A stretch of 64,000 nucleotides of DNA from Sepioteuthis lessoniana (GCA_963585895.1 CAUZXS010004367.1:2501-66500), one strand, 5' to 3'. Positions 32,601 to 44,490 are shown, counted from the first letter of the stretch. Notes: generated by a model from the letters alone, not told the origin. Numbers and translations: made by a program.

Positions 32601-33513
32601 CCCTTTTTCCTAAGCGACAGCCTAAGTTTCTTCAGTTATAGCCGGTCAAGAGCAGAATATACTTGCTTTTCTGTATTTCCGTTTTTGAAGGAAAAGTAAA
32701 GTTTACATTTTTGCTTGAAAAGTCTGAAATCATTGGCGAGTATTGGATTGTTCTAATGTTGCCTTGGTGCATCACGTGAATCTATTTCTCTTTTTCTGTT
32801 TTATTTATTTATTTATTTATTTATAATTGTTTGTTGTTTTTATAAATTGAATAATCGTTTAACCTTAATACCGAAAACTTAAAATGTTGGCCAAAACACA
32901 AGGTAACGAGATTGGTAGCGTTCGTTTTTTGTTTCAATACTGGGCCGTCTGGTTCTTAATGTTTTTCTTTATATTAGGTAAAATCTTGCTGCTGTTTCCC
33001 TGTAATGTTGAGATATCAATATTCGTGTTAGTATTTGCTCAATAGGGTTGGGATTCGTTACTATCAGTGAGACGCTGGACTGGTTTATAAGGCGACATTT
33101 TTTATTTATCGACCCATTATTATTGTACCTGGTCGATAACTCCACTATATAAAAGGAGTAGTAATGAGGTCTGGGAAATTGTCCCTTTACAAGGGTCAGT
33201 CGCTAATAATGGAAAATTCACCTCAATCTGCAGGTTGCTTAGTGTTTTCTGTCATTAATTTTTTTTTTTTTTTTACTTTATCACTGTCGTAAGAAACTTA
33301 CTGCGGGATTGAAAGTATATTAGGATTCATTCGACATTTTATGAGAGAGAGAGAGCAAAATTCAGTCGAATGCCTGCTGACCAAGTCCAAGGGAATGAAT
33401 GTAAGCAAAAAGAGGCGCGCGAGCAACAGCGTCTCGATGACACGAATAAAGTCGACAACAATTTCACTTCGACAATTACAAAATCGAAATTTGTTATCCA
33501 AAAGAAAATGTGT
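32601..33513. other. No gene seen
   Basis: Expected location of gag for the minus-strand gypsy, but I find no gag or zinc-knuckle translation. (ATTT)n lies at 32797-32822. Frames at 33298-33611 are unsupported. Confidence 0.35.
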
Positions 33514-33790
33514 GGAGATTTAGGAATTAACAATAAAACTCCCAACCGGATGTTGACTCGTCGGCTGCCACATACAAAATGTATAAACGCGTCACTACGC
33601 ATCGGCTCCACGTACCCATCCGGTTAGAAATCAGAAAAAAAGAAAAATAATAAAAATTAAAGTAGTCAATGGGAAGCGGTCACGCCAAAAATGAGAAGGA
33701 TTGTGGAATGACGAGTTCGGAGCCGGTGGGGAGAGATAAATACTCGGGATTTCTGTGAACCGGGTCAGTGAGGACAAAAGAGACCCAAGG
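33514..33790 (+). mobile_element. LTR-like repeat, family L3, copy 3 (partial)
   Basis: TGTGGAGATTTAGGAATTAA starts at about 33510. It matches the other two L3 copies through CCAACCGGATGTTGACTCGT, the GAGCCGGTGGGGAGAGATAA region and CTGTGAACCGG. After about 33760 it diverges. A GAAAAG-rich stretch and TACTCTTTAAGTACTCA follow at 33890-33945. Confidence 0.75.
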
Positions 33791-34060
33791 AAGCACATAG
33801 AGACAATGATCAAGCGAAAGGTAACGTCCGCCGTCGAGTTAAGAGCTGAAACTACTTTTCTGCTAGTTCCACTACCAGACCATAAAAGAAAGAGAAGAAA
33901 AGAAAAGAAAAAAGGAATAAGTACTCTTTAAGTACTCATTTTCCTCTTTTTCTCCTTTTTCCTAATATTTGACTTTCCACCACTTCGAAAATTTACTACT
34001 TGTAAAAGGGAACTTCTGAACATTCAAATCCAAGTAGACGCTTTATTGTTTTATAAAAAT

Positions 34061-34160
34061 TGTTTAAATTTTAGATGTTCCTTGTTTGTCTTGTTTTAAA
34101 TGAAGTTTTTCTCATTGTATGTTGTAACACTCCAAACCCAACCAAATAGGCCATAAATGG
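34061..34160 (+). repeat. 100-bp direct repeat, left copy
   Basis: Starts TGTTTAAATTTTAGATGTTC and ends GGCCATAAATGG. Repeated at 34588-34687 with two visible mismatches, 527 bp apart. The two copies bracket a gag fragment. Confidence 0.93.
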
Positions 34161-34376
34161 TGACACACCGACGTTTTTTTACCGTGACTAACATAGAAAA
34201 AAAAATTTACGTATTTCTCTTCAAATAATTTGAGTGACTAAAAAGCTAATTACGAAGCCGTGTCTTTTTGCTTTTTCTTCTGAAAAGAAAACATTGTCTC
34301 TAAGAACTAACTTTTTCTCTGAAAATAATTACATTTTCTTTTTCTTCTAAAAACACACACACAAAAAAAAAAAAAA

Positions 34377-34601
34377 ATGGAGGATACTGTGTCGTCGGTG
34401 TCGATAAAAATTCCAGGGTTTATGCATGCTGCTGTTGACGGGTGATTTGCTATATGCGAGGTTCAGTTCGAGTTGAGGAACATATCTAACGAAACCACAA
34501 GATTTTATCATGTCCTCTCTAACCTCCCTCCTGACTTAATCTCAAACCTGCCCACCACCATCATTACCTCAAAGAGCTACACCAAACTGTTTAAATTTTA
34601 G
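34377..34601 (+). pseudogene. Retrotransposon gag N-terminal fragment
   Basis: From ATG at 34377 the frame reads MEDTVSSVSIKIPGF, then a stop (TGA) at the place where related Gag proteins have a Trp, then FAICEVQFELRNI and TTRFYHVLSNLPPDLISNLP. It ends at TAG (34599-34601) inside the right 100-bp repeat. This is the start of the gypsy-type Gag capsid region, which usually reads like PxFxxxxPxxWFxxxExxFxLxxI followed by TKFxxVxxxLPxxV. It is plus-strand, opposite to the pol relic at 30580-32600, so it either belongs to another element or was inverted. It is truncated and has one stop. Confidence 0.75.
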
Positions 34602-34687
34602 ATGTTCCTTGTTTGTCTTGTTTTAAATGAAGTTTTTCTCATTGTATTTTGTAACACTCCAAACCCAACCAAAAAGGCCATAAATGG
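34588..34687 (+). repeat. 100-bp direct repeat, right copy
   Basis: See 34061-34160. The gag frame is cut exactly where this copy begins, so the copy marks a rearrangement junction. Confidence 0.93.
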
Positions 34688-36904
34688 ATTAAACATTTAA
34701 ACTGAAAATAAAAGTTCTTTGTGTACAGGTGTATGTGAACAAGAATATCTATGCAACCAGTTTTTGAAAAAAAAGAAAATCTTGTATGTGAACAAGAGGT
34801 GTGTTTTACCAGCAATAATCATGGATTTGTTGTGAGAGGACTATAGTAAGGAAAGGTTGAAGATTGCGTTCGCATGTTTCTCGTATCTGAGTATCATAGC
34901 TCATTGCAACATTATTTGAGCGCGAGAAGAAAACAATTCAAACACTTGTAGCAGGGGAAATATATGACGTTCTAATATTTCCTCGTGCATAATAATACAA
35001 GAATTAACAACAACATATTTTATAACCTGAGAAAACTTAATAGAATACAAGAGATACAAGAAAAGCTTATAAAGGAATATCCGAAAGGTCTTTTGGTATA
35101 AGTTGAGAGTCTCTTATTACATACGTATAAAGTAGAATGGAAGTTGTGTGAAGACTTACATCCAGACATGGTATCGTGCGCCATACATCATGAGGTTTGT
35201 TGGGACACAAGCCCCCTTCTTAGTGTGGATAGAAATGCACAAACTCAAGCACCTTTCTGATTGTCGAGGCAGGACTGAAGAAATTTGATTTTTGCGAGAG
35301 CTTATTTAATATGCTACTTTGGTCTCACCACCTAGCAATCATTAGTACTATTTGGCAGGCAAGGGATGTAATCCCTACACAGTAACTTAATCTGTGAGAA
35401 TCTTGCCTTGTTCATTCTGCTGTGTGAACTGTCAACGAATGGATAAGTGTTTGCCGGTTTACTTGCATGTATGACAGCTGTAACGTTACACCCCCTCGCC
35501 CCCACACACGTTAACTTTCTTCTAACCATATCACTTCTTACGCCGGCCGGTGATCAACTAGTGGTTGAGGGGGTAACGCACATTTCTTTACCACTACACA
35601 AGAATACGATCGGGGGGATATGAGAAAATAAAACAGACGAACAAACACGAACAATGCTTGGGGTTAACCAAGAGCAGAAAAGAGGTATTGCAACACTATA
35701 TGCATGTGCGGACTATCGCTAGCGTGGGTTACTAGCGAAAATTCCACAAGCACCTCGAATGCAGACATCTTGAGTCGATCTTCTTCACTGGACCCTATCT
35801 TGTCTCCTACTGTCTCCGGAGTCCGGTGTTGACTGCCCCTGTCCGTGGTTCCACGCCAACTCTCTCAGCTGTCCCGCCGCCAACTGCCTCTCAGCTCCTT
35901 AGTCCAGCCAACTCTCATTCGCGTCCCCTTACCACTTCCGGATACGGCGAGATTTCATGTCCAAGAATCCTTTGTCTGGTTTCGCGCCAAAACAGACAAA
36001 GGAATCGTCTGCTTTGGCACCCCACCCACATAGTGCTACACAGCGAACTGTTGTTGACCAGTCGGCTACATTGATAAGGTTGGTAGAGAAAAGCTGGTTG
36101 CATTTGTCTGCTATGCCTTCTTAATGTATGCCAGAAACTACTGTTTTTATAGTAAACCAATAGGCTCGTTTGGAGTTCATCTACGCGGACGTAAGCGAAA
36201 GCACAGCAGGAGGCTTGTGGCGTTCCGACTGAAGGTCAAAGGCAAAGGGCTAAGCTGTGTAGCTGTTTGATATCTGACTCCATTATTAGGTTATTTTATT
36301 TTATTAGGTTATTTTATTAAATACCAAATGAAAACAAACGATTAACGTATTTTTGACACCTTAACTGGGGATTCAACCATTTCCAAGTATTCCGTAAGGG
36401 TTAGTTTATTTTGGAAGTTTGTCAAAGTCCGGTTGTTTTAGTTTGTAGTTCCATTTCGTAGTCTTTATATTTCAGCATACTGTTAACCGAGAGAAATATG
36501 CTACTGAATGAAAGGAACTAACCAACGCCTAGTCCAAAGACATATGCGTGGCGCCCAGACACCCGTCAGCAACGATGTTGGCAAATCGCTGGTCAACGCC
36601 TGAAAGAGAAAGAGCCTGTTCCCCCTTGTCAGGAGGTTGCTTTTTTCTTTACGCATGCGTCATCCCTTTTTCCTGTCAGGGACCTCTGGGAGTTTCTGCA
36701 AATTTAATAGTTTTCTTTTTTTTTTTTTTCCTAATTCAATCCAAATTCCTTTCATTTATTCGTTCCCTACAGGCTATCCGGTCCAATCAGATTCCAATAA
36801 CCACTTATTTAATTTTGGCTCATAACTTTTTACTGATTTGTACAAACGTTTTTATTTTAATGATTATGATTCGGTTTATGTGTAGGCGTTTCTTACTTAA
36901 TAGT
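34688..36904. other. Degraded LTR-element sequence, no intact gene
   Basis: 36235-36300, read in reverse, contains GGAGTCAGATATC...CAGCTTAGCCCTTTGCC.TTGACCTTCA. This is the terminal part of the L3 repeats, so a fourth, minus-orientation L3 relative ends here. Pro/Ser-rich frames at 35826-36074 and overlapping minus frames lack motifs. CpG content is high in 35760-36250. Confidence 0.45.
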
Positions 36905-37570
36905 TGTAGCGGAAGGAAATTTCGTATTTTGGTTTGGCGCGCAATTTAATTCGACGCATAATTTCACCCAATCAGGATGACTTATCGTATTCAACCCGGA
37001 ACTCCTTTCCGAGCAGCAGAAATTGGGTAAGCTGCCAAACACACTCTCTTTGGCTGAACAACTCCGTCCAGTGCAGTCGTCTCACTGGCGGTTCTTCAAT
37101 AGCAGCAGCAGCATGGACACAGGGAACCTATCTAATTTATGGATCCCTTGCGTCTATTTCTTTTAGACCAAGGGTTCCCAGTTGAATATGAATTAGATAC
37201 ATTCAATACACCACACACAGGAACAACTTTATTTCACCCCCAAAATTGGCCATGTCGATAGTGATGTCTAATCCCGCTCCGGCACCTAGCTCTCATTTCA
37301 TCTCTGGGCAACATTTTTGGAGACACGCACGCCTCTCCCCAAAACCACCAGACACACAAAAATCACGGTGACTTCAAAGTTTATTTCCTCCAACGGCAAA
37401 CATGACTTTCGCTAAACTACGGCGAATACCATAATCCCACGTACGTCCAACGATACGCGCTGCTTTCTCAACTCTATCATATCTCCATTTCGTCTCTTTA
37501 CTTATTTCCTTTTCCACGAGGCTTGCAGCACAAACACAAATTCTATATTCCATGCTGCAAATAAAAACTA
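36905..37570 (+). mobile_element. LTR family L2, diverged copy
   Basis: Starts TGTAGCGGAAGGAAATTTCG and contains TTTGGCGCGCAATTTAATTC, 'ttcacccaatcaggatgac', CCATCTAATTTATGGAT.C relatives and a terminal CTGCAAATAAA. It aligns with 25095-25745 and 40918-41575. The part after the polyadenylation word is not recognisable, so its right end and target duplication are unknown. It also keeps the TCTATTTCTTTTAGACCAAG segment shared with the 40918 copy but absent from the 25095 copy. Confidence 0.85.
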
Positions 37571-38530
37571 TTCCTAAAAAGCATTTCGACATCTTGGAAC
37601 TTCTCTTCTTTATATACCTAACAACAATTAGCGAGGGAATAACAATACTTAGCGAGGAAACAACTCAACGTAAACAAACACGTTACAACCTTTCCTCGCT
37701 AAAAACAAACAATTACCCCCCACCGCTAAAAAGTGTTTCACCAAAAATTCTAAAATATTGGATTTTATATCCTATAGGCTCCATCATTTTTTGCCTGATT
37801 TCAACCCACCTTTTAGGAATTTTTTGGATCTTCTCTGGGAAAGTTTGAATCTATTTTCAGAGATCTGGTTCTGAGTAATTTTTGACGGGATATATTTATC
37901 ACTACCTCTATTTGTTTTCTCGCTGTAAAAGTGTTTGTCTCACATATTCCAATTTTCTCATTTGCAGACTGTTTCCCTTTTGATTATAATGGAGGCAGTT
38001 TTTAGATTGAGTCTGTTTTCGCATGACTATGAACAAAGCACAAACTCTGTTCTGAATTTGCAGCTAGTAAAAAAAAAAATGACATCACACTTGGCCAGCT
38101 CTATGTAGACATGAGTAGAGGGGGAAATCATAAGAAATTGCGAATCCTCAAACAAGGTCAAACAAGAAGAATATACATCATGATACATCATAAGCAATGT
38201 CATCTATACGGAGGTTCTTTCATAATGAAAATATTAGTGACATCATATTTTGAAAGTGAGATGCATGTTAATCATTAATAAATAAAATATTCTAACATGA
38301 AGTATTTTATGAACATCAATGACCATCTTAAAACTTATATGTAATAAGGTTAATGATCGATCGATTGATTCAGTGATTTTAAGAGTATGCCAACTCGTTT
38401 AGGATTATTTTATGCTTAGAAGTTAGGGAATTGTATTCATTGTACTTTCATATTTACATTTTTTGTGTAGATGTTTCGTTTGTGTATTTTTTTTCACACA
38501 ATCCTATCGAATACGAATAATTTTAAATAA
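37571..38530. other. No gene seen
   Basis: AT-rich sequence. A frame of 98 codons (37552-37848) starts inside the LTR and has no motif. Confidence 0.35.
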
Positions 38531-38539
38531 ATCTATTTG

Positions 38540-38670
38540 ACCCATAGACGAGACCCTAACAGGTACTGCCACTCCGGATCAGAATGAACCTGTAAGTAAT
38601 AGCAATGAAGAGGTACTACACACTCCTCCAGATATCCAGAACTGGAGCCTCAATATCAAATGCAGTTTAG
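38540..38670 (-). repeat. Family F fragment
   Basis: Words in reverse: 'gacccatagacgagaccctaacaggtact', 'cagaatgaacctgtaag' and 'actggagcctcaatatca'. Short and diverged. Confidence 0.55.
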
Positions 38671-39560
38671 TGTCATAACCAGGACGTGTAATAAAGTTAA
38701 GTACTGCTAGTTTATATAACTCCTAATATACTTAATATAACTTATTTTTTATATAATTTGGTGCAAAAAAGTTTTTAGTATTTAGTTGGAGGACACATGA
38801 AGGAGAAGATTTTTTTTTTCGTTTCCAAAGGTTCAGATGCTAAGAAAATAAAAAAGATAAAAATTATCACAGAAATAATGAACACAATTCCCTACAAAGG
38901 ACAACCTGTATTTGTGCTTTCAATTTCAAAACGTTAATAATCTAGAGTTATCTTCCTTACCCAAATTTTCCTCGACGACATCAAGATTTCTATTCCTGGT
39001 TAGTTTTTTTTTTTCTGTGTATATATACTTAAAAAGTCATATATTCATTGTTTTAATGTTGTTTTTATATATTTAAGGTCATTCCGGGTGTAGTATTTGC
39101 ATTTAAAAAAATTTTGATCATAAACGATTTAAAAATGGATTATGATTAAAATTTCTTTCATTCTTTGAATTTGTTACACGTTTTATTTGCGAGTTTTTTT
39201 GTTTTTGTTGACGTTCTCTAAACTTTTACTGTTTGTCTTATTCGGATTAAACCTGACAACATTTTAATTGTCTGTTATTCACATACAAAAAGAATTTTTT
39301 TTTTGTTTTCGAACAATCGAAAGTGAAGAAAATAATTTTCTTCCTTGTTCCGTTTGCAAGATTTACTTTTTCTTATTTTAAAAATTGAACTGCCGGTTAT
39401 TTTCAAGTCATTTTTTTTTTCAATTATTGTGAATAAATTCTAGCAGTTGTTTTATTTTAAATGCACTTATAAGTAACTTTCAATTTGTGGTTTAACCCTC
39501 CCCCACAAAAAACAAAAAAACTAACAAAAAACAAAAACAATTTATCTTTAATTTAGGCGT
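38671..39560. other. No feature seen
   Basis: AT-rich sequence with many T runs. Confidence 0.35.
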
Positions 39561-39571
39561 ACTTCATGTCG

Positions 39572-39805
39572 TGTAAGGGTTAGCAAGCTAGATTAACAGA
39601 CCATTGGTTCGATTCTCACTGAGTGTCCCATACTTCTGGCCACATCTAAGCTAAGCGTAGTAAATAATTATACAGAATATCCCACCGGGAAATGTCTGTG
39701 TTTATATCTGTGTATGTTATATTCTTATATTAACCACGCCCTGCGGAAACCTTGGTTCTTAGGCTACCTCACCCTAAACCGACCATGTGTCGTAGACCAC
39801 CAAAT
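39572..39805 (+). mobile_element. Possible tRNA-derived SINE (family C)
   Basis: A tRNA-like head has 'gggttagcaagctagattaaca' and a B box GGTTCGATTCTCACTGAG. It is followed by GTGTCCCATACTTCTGGCCA and 'catctaagctaagcg'. A fragment of the same body is near 4240-4290. The tail is not defined. Confidence 0.5.
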
Positions 39806-39812
39806 AAATACC

Positions 39813-40076
39813 TTACATTCACTATCTTGGTAAGAGTAAGTTTCAGTCATTATCTCAATTTTTTTTTGACATTAACATTTTAAAAAAAATCATCTTTAAC
39901 TCGCTACAACTTACCTTCTCGATATATTTCATTTTTATTTTTCTGTTTCCTTCTAATCACTAAGAAGATGGCAACGTACCGATATAATTTTGGGGACTAA
40001 AATGTAACAGTTCCTTAAAAAATAATATTAAGGGAATGACTGAAACTTAGACTTATCTAGATAGTGAATGTTAATA
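39813..40076. mobile_element. Small inverted-repeat element
   Basis: Arms 'cattcactatcttggtaagagtaagtttcagtcatt' (39818-39858) and their inverse (40036-40074, 'aatgactgaaacttagac.tatctagatagtgaatg') enclose ~180 bp of AT-rich non-coding DNA. MITE-like. Confidence 0.6.
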
Positions 40077-40284
40077 TTATATTTCTACATAGTGTTTTTC
40101 ATTGCAGACATTTTCATTAGTGGAATATTTTGGACAAGTATCAACTTCGAGCTTTTATTATAGCTACTCCCAATATTTTGTTTTTTTTTTTCAGTTAAAA
40201 ACGAATTAAAAAATAATTAAAGTTATTGTTTGCACACAGATGGTTTTAAGTATTCCTGTTTAATACTAATGACTTTTAAACATT

Positions 40285-40530
40285 TCTATTTAACCTGGAG
40301 ATAGAACTCTAACAAGTACTTCTTCTCCAGGTCAGAGTGGATCTGTGAATGATGGCAACTATGTTAATATGTAAAATGAATGCAATTCCCTAACCTCTAA
40401 GCATAAAATAATCCTTGATGGATTGACTTGGCATAAAAATCAATTAATCAACCTTTGTTACTATTATGATCAGATCCACTCTGACTCAAAGTCAGGGTCC
40501 CATCTATGGGTCAAATAAATCTGTTTGAAA
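40285..40530. repeat. Two family F fragments in opposite orientations
   Basis: 40290-40370 reads in reverse ('ggtcagagtggatctgtgaatgatggcaa'). 40455-40530 reads forward ('cagatccactctgactcaaagtcagggtcccatctatggg'). Confidence 0.55.
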
Positions 40531-40544
40531 ATTATTCTTATTCA

Positions 40545-40885
40545 ATAGGAAACTTGATGCCATATAACTAAATTATTTTCATTAAGAATAGTTACTTGAA
40601 GCTATGAGAATTCTTCACTAAGGATTATGATTATTAGTTACTTGAAACCATATAAATGTGTGAAAACAAATATCTGTTTGTAAATAGAAATAATTACTTA
40701 AGACCATATAATTATTAGTATTAGATAGGAATACTTTAATATATAATGGTTAATCATAAATAACAGCAAGTATACATTTGATCAACTTTTAAAAACTATC
40801 AATCATCAATCTAAATCAATCCTTGTAAGTTTTAAATCCTTCTATTCTAGATCTTACAAGTAACTACAAGAACAGTTATTAATAA
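40545..40885 (-). repeat. ~330-bp repeat R-H, inverted partner of 45190-45800
   Basis: The reverse complement matches the start of MAT2B intron 1 closely: TGTAGTTACTTGTAAGATCT, 'agaatagaaggatttaaaac', 'gttgatca.atgtatac' and 'agtgaagaattat/ctc'. It has no SINE, so it serves as an empty-site comparison for the SINE at 45297. Confidence 0.85.
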
Positions 40886-40917
40886 TAACAAATAAAATAT
40901 ATTGATTTTATTATAGG

Positions 40918-41661
40918 TGTAGAGAAGAGGAAAATCTCATATTTTGTTTTGGCGCGCTATTTAATTCAACACTGAATTTCACCCAATCAGGATGACATAT
41001 CCTATTCAGCCCGGACCTTCATTTCCGGCTAGCAAAACGGGTGAGCAGCCAAATTCTCTCTCTTCAACTTAAGACAGCGACCGGAGCAGTCGTGTCTCTG
41101 GTCGCCCCTGCTTAGCGATGCTTTTTAGCTAAACAAGCCATCCAGTGGGGACATCTCACTGTGGCTTTAACCCTAGCAGCAGCGACATGGACACTCAACG
41201 AGGGAACCATCTAATTTATGGATTCTTTGCGTCTAATCTATTTTAGACCAAGGAATCCCAGTTGAATATGAATTAGATACGTTCAGCATGCCTTCCACAA
41301 AAATTTACTATGTCGATCCGAGCACCACTTCGCTCTCGACACACCTAGCTCTCATTTCACCTCTGGTCCACATTAATGGAGATAACGCCTACTCTCCCCA
41401 ATTACCAGACACACAAAACTACACGGTGACCTTGAATACTTCCCTCACACGTCCAACGACATGCTGCCATCTCAACATCCCGTTAAGCTATCGCGTCTCC
41501 AAAACCAACAAGCCTAAATACCACGAGTCTTGCAGCACCAAGAACAAACCATACTCAAAGCTGCAAATAAAGAATTTTCGTTATTGTGTGTTGTTAAATC
41601 AAAGTCTCATAATTCATTTGTGTGCCTAAAAACAATAGTGTAATTCATCAAAAACCGCTAT
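40918..41661 (+). mobile_element. Solo LTR, family L2, with intact target duplication
   Basis: 744 bp from TGTAGAGAAGAGGAAAATCT to ACCGCTAT, flanked by the exact 5-bp duplication ATAGG (40913-40917 and 41662-41666). Closely related to 25095-25848. It has an AATAAA near 41567 followed by TTCGTTATTGTGTGTT. Confidence 0.93.
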
Positions 41662-41666
41662 ATAGG

Positions 41667-43190
41667 TACTAATAATTACTTTTATCATTTACTTAAAACC
41701 ATGTAATACCTTAAAATATAGATAAATAAACACTCTATCAAGTTGATTTTCATGTCTTCATCTACGGCTTAAAATCACCAAAAATGTGATAGAATTGCTA
41801 TTACTCACAGGTCTACTCTTACCTGGAATGGTAATACCAGTTATCATCCAATCTATGTATCAAATAAATCTGTTCAAAAATTATCGCTATTGAGAGTACT
41901 TGATATCATGTAATTGTGTACAAACAGATCATTATTATTATGAAATTGGATGGTTTGATTTGTTTTGGTTTTATGCTATATCAATTATTGTAGGTTATTT
42001 ATTGCCAAATCCTCTCTATACATATTATATTAAATATATATGATTTGGTTTGGTTTGGTTTTATGGCATATCAACCATTGTAGGTTATTTAATACCAAAT
42101 CCTCTTTATACATATATATCAAATATGATTTGTGAGAGATGGTGGAGGCATGTGACAAGGATCCCTTTAAGTTAGTAATTTACTAAGCTTTTTGCTTACA
42201 TGTGGCACAAGGCCATATGAATGGGGGACCGTTTCCCTGTTGTTGCTTTTTTTAAATATTGACTGTGTTTCTTTTAATTATTTTTTTTCATATGGATGAT
42301 TTTTTCTAAGTTCCTAGATACATGCCTTGTTTTGCCTCGTTTATTTTGTTTTTATTTGGAATGGTACATCCCTTGTCATTTGCTTTGCTTTGTTTTGCCT
42401 TCATGCATTTTCTTTCTTTTTTTTTTTTTTTGTAAATTTAATACCAACTGACCTGCTGTTCTCTTCATTCGTCCCATTATGTCACTTGGTGGAAGTTGCA
42501 CCAGGCCTCCATTTTGACCTTGGGCATTGCAGTGTGAACAAATCATGCAATTAATGTCTGGAAGTCTGCGAAATAATGTAGTTTAAGAATTAACAAAGAT
42601 TTAAGTTTTGAAGAAATAGACAATGTAGTGTTGGGAGGTCGATCCCTGAGCATGGACCCAGGGCTTTATCCCCCCCCCCGGTTTGTCATGGCAGGCTGAT
42701 CCTGGAAATATAATGTCAATTGTTTATGTTGATAGGTATGTATATAGTGTTTCTTTTGAAAATTCATGGAGATAGGCAGAAATTATTCCTGAATCAATTG
42801 TTACTGTGTTGAGATGAGGCACCAGGGGCCACATATGATGAGACCCCTCCCCCTAAAAAAAAAAAGATGATATCTCCAGATGCAATATATAAACTGCTGA
42901 GGTTTCTAATGCTCACAATTGCAGGGAGTTGGTAGAGGAAGCCATTAAGTTTTTGTGGATTGGTTATTATAAAAAATATTCAAGCTGGTTTAAAGTCCTT
43001 TTGGATTGATTGTTTGAAAAAGGGGTGAAATAATGAAAGGTGGTTCAAAGTTCTTCTAGGTTGATGTGAGGATAAATCAAAAGAGGTGTTTAAAAGTCCT
43101 CTGGAATTAAGTGTAGGGACAAGGTGATGAGGGTCAGATATGTTGAGGACCTGAAGGCACTAAGTCCTGATGTAGCATTTGGCTAACAGC
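41667..43190. other. Family F tail pieces and unassigned sequence
   Basis: 41945-42130 holds two tandem family-F tail pieces ('ggttttatggcatatcaaccattgtaggttatttaatgcc'). 42415-42432 is a T run and 42668-42680 a C run. The 75-codon frame at 42327-42554 is Phe-rich with no motif. Confidence 0.4.
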
Positions 43191-43199
43191 AGTGACCAT

Positions 43200-43548
43200 A
43201 ATGCTGGTGCTGCAGAATACACTGACTGCATCTCTGCAGAGGGATAAAGCTCCTCTAACAAGTGTCCTGGATATGACACTAAATAATCTGATGGTGAGCC
43301 TCCGGTAATGCTGGAGCTTTGGGGAATGTGGAGTACCACTTTATTGCCATTGATCCAAAGTCCACTCTGGCCCAGAGTGGTAGCACCTGATAGGGTCCTA
43401 TCTATGGGTTAAATACAACTAAACAGTGTACTAATGCTAAACTGAATTGTTTGAAATAGAACTGTTTATATCTATAAAAATGGATTTGGCATTAAATAAC
43501 CTAACACGGTTGATATGCCATAAACCAAACCAAACTAAACCTCCCTCA
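43200..43548 (+). repeat. Dispersed composite family F, reference copy
   Basis: The head is 'gctgcagaatacactgactgcatctctgcagag'. The middle is GTGTCCTGGATATGACACTAAA and ATCTGATGGTGAG.CTCC, then GGAATGTGGAGTACCAC. Next comes TCCACTCTGGCCCAGAGTGG and 'agcacctgatagggtcctatctatgggttaaata'. The tail is TTGGCATTAAATAACCTAAC...GTTGATATGCCATAAACC plus ACCAAACC-type repeats. Copies or parts recur throughout the window in both orientations, making this its most abundant repeat. No coding frame. Confidence 0.8.
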
Positions 43549-43720
43549 AACATGCTTTTGTTGAAGGAGTGATGAGGGCTCCTTGAATAATGTAACTGAT
43601 TTTATGATGATGGTCATGTCTGTGTTTTATATTTTCTTTGTTGGTGTAATTTATTGTGAATAAATGACAAGGGTAAAGAAGGGAAGATGTGGCACAATAA
43701 TGTACATTCATGTATATGTA

Positions 43721-43723
<3 letters not shown>

Positions 43724-43774
<51 letters not shown>
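43724..43774. repeat. (TA)n/(GT)n microsatellite
   Basis: A TA run followed by TG repeats. The short frames over it are low-complexity. Confidence 0.95.
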
Positions 43775-43934
43775 GGTGGGTTTCTGTGCGTATTGAGTGA
43801 CCATCAGAATCGGAGGGATTCTTATCTTCAGTACCTTTGGAAGGTCTTCCTTTGTCTGTCTATTTTGACATGAAAACTAAGCAGAGACTGGGATTTGGAC
43901 GGAGAGATGAGTCAGTAGTTTTGGTTGCAGTTTG

Positions 43935-44190
43935 GGATTTTCATAAAATTCTTGTGATTGCCACATTTACACACACAAAGAATGCCAAAATACCACAGAC
44001 CTTTCTTTCTTTTGTGTAATTTGGCATCTGTGTTTTGTCTTTTCTTCCTTCCTTCCTCCCTCCTTCCCTCTGTTTCTTGTTGGTTTTTGTTTTTTGTTCA
44101 ACTTGTGAAATACTCACTTGGCCAGGTGTAAGAAATAACAGGGTCCTCACTGGACAATCAAATGCCAACCCGCTTTGTGGGTTATGTCAG
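43935..44190 (+). repeat. Dispersed repeat R-D, copy 2
   Basis: See 30255-30525. It includes a pyrimidine-rich (CTTCCTTCCTTCC) stretch at 44044-44070 and ends in 'ctttgtgggtta'. Confidence 0.55.
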
Positions 44191-44284
44191 TAGGTCATTG
44201 GTGATGGAGGTGCTAGTAATGTCAGGTTGATTGCAGTGGAGGTGCTTATGGTGTTAGGTCGATTGTAGTGGAGGTCATTGTGAT

Positions 44285-44490
44285 GTAAGTTATCATAGAA
44301 AATAGATTTTGCAACCTGTGTTCAAATTTGCATTTCACATTGTGTTAATACCCTTGGAAAGCTTTGAATTCTTTTTTTCTTCCTTCTCCCAAGATATGGG
44401 TGAATACGTTAGACTGTTCTCTAGCTTTGGTACTGGACTTGGAGCAAAACTCTAAATTTAAAACCAGTTGTACTTTGCTAAAAATTTGAT
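44285..44490 (+). mobile_element. SINE-B fragment, copy 4
   Basis: Contains 'tgtgttcaaatttgcatttcacattgtgttaataccc', 'tatgggtgaatacgttagactgttctctagctttgg' and 'caaaactctaaattta', in the same order as 1230-1430 and 12405-12600. Confidence 0.5.
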
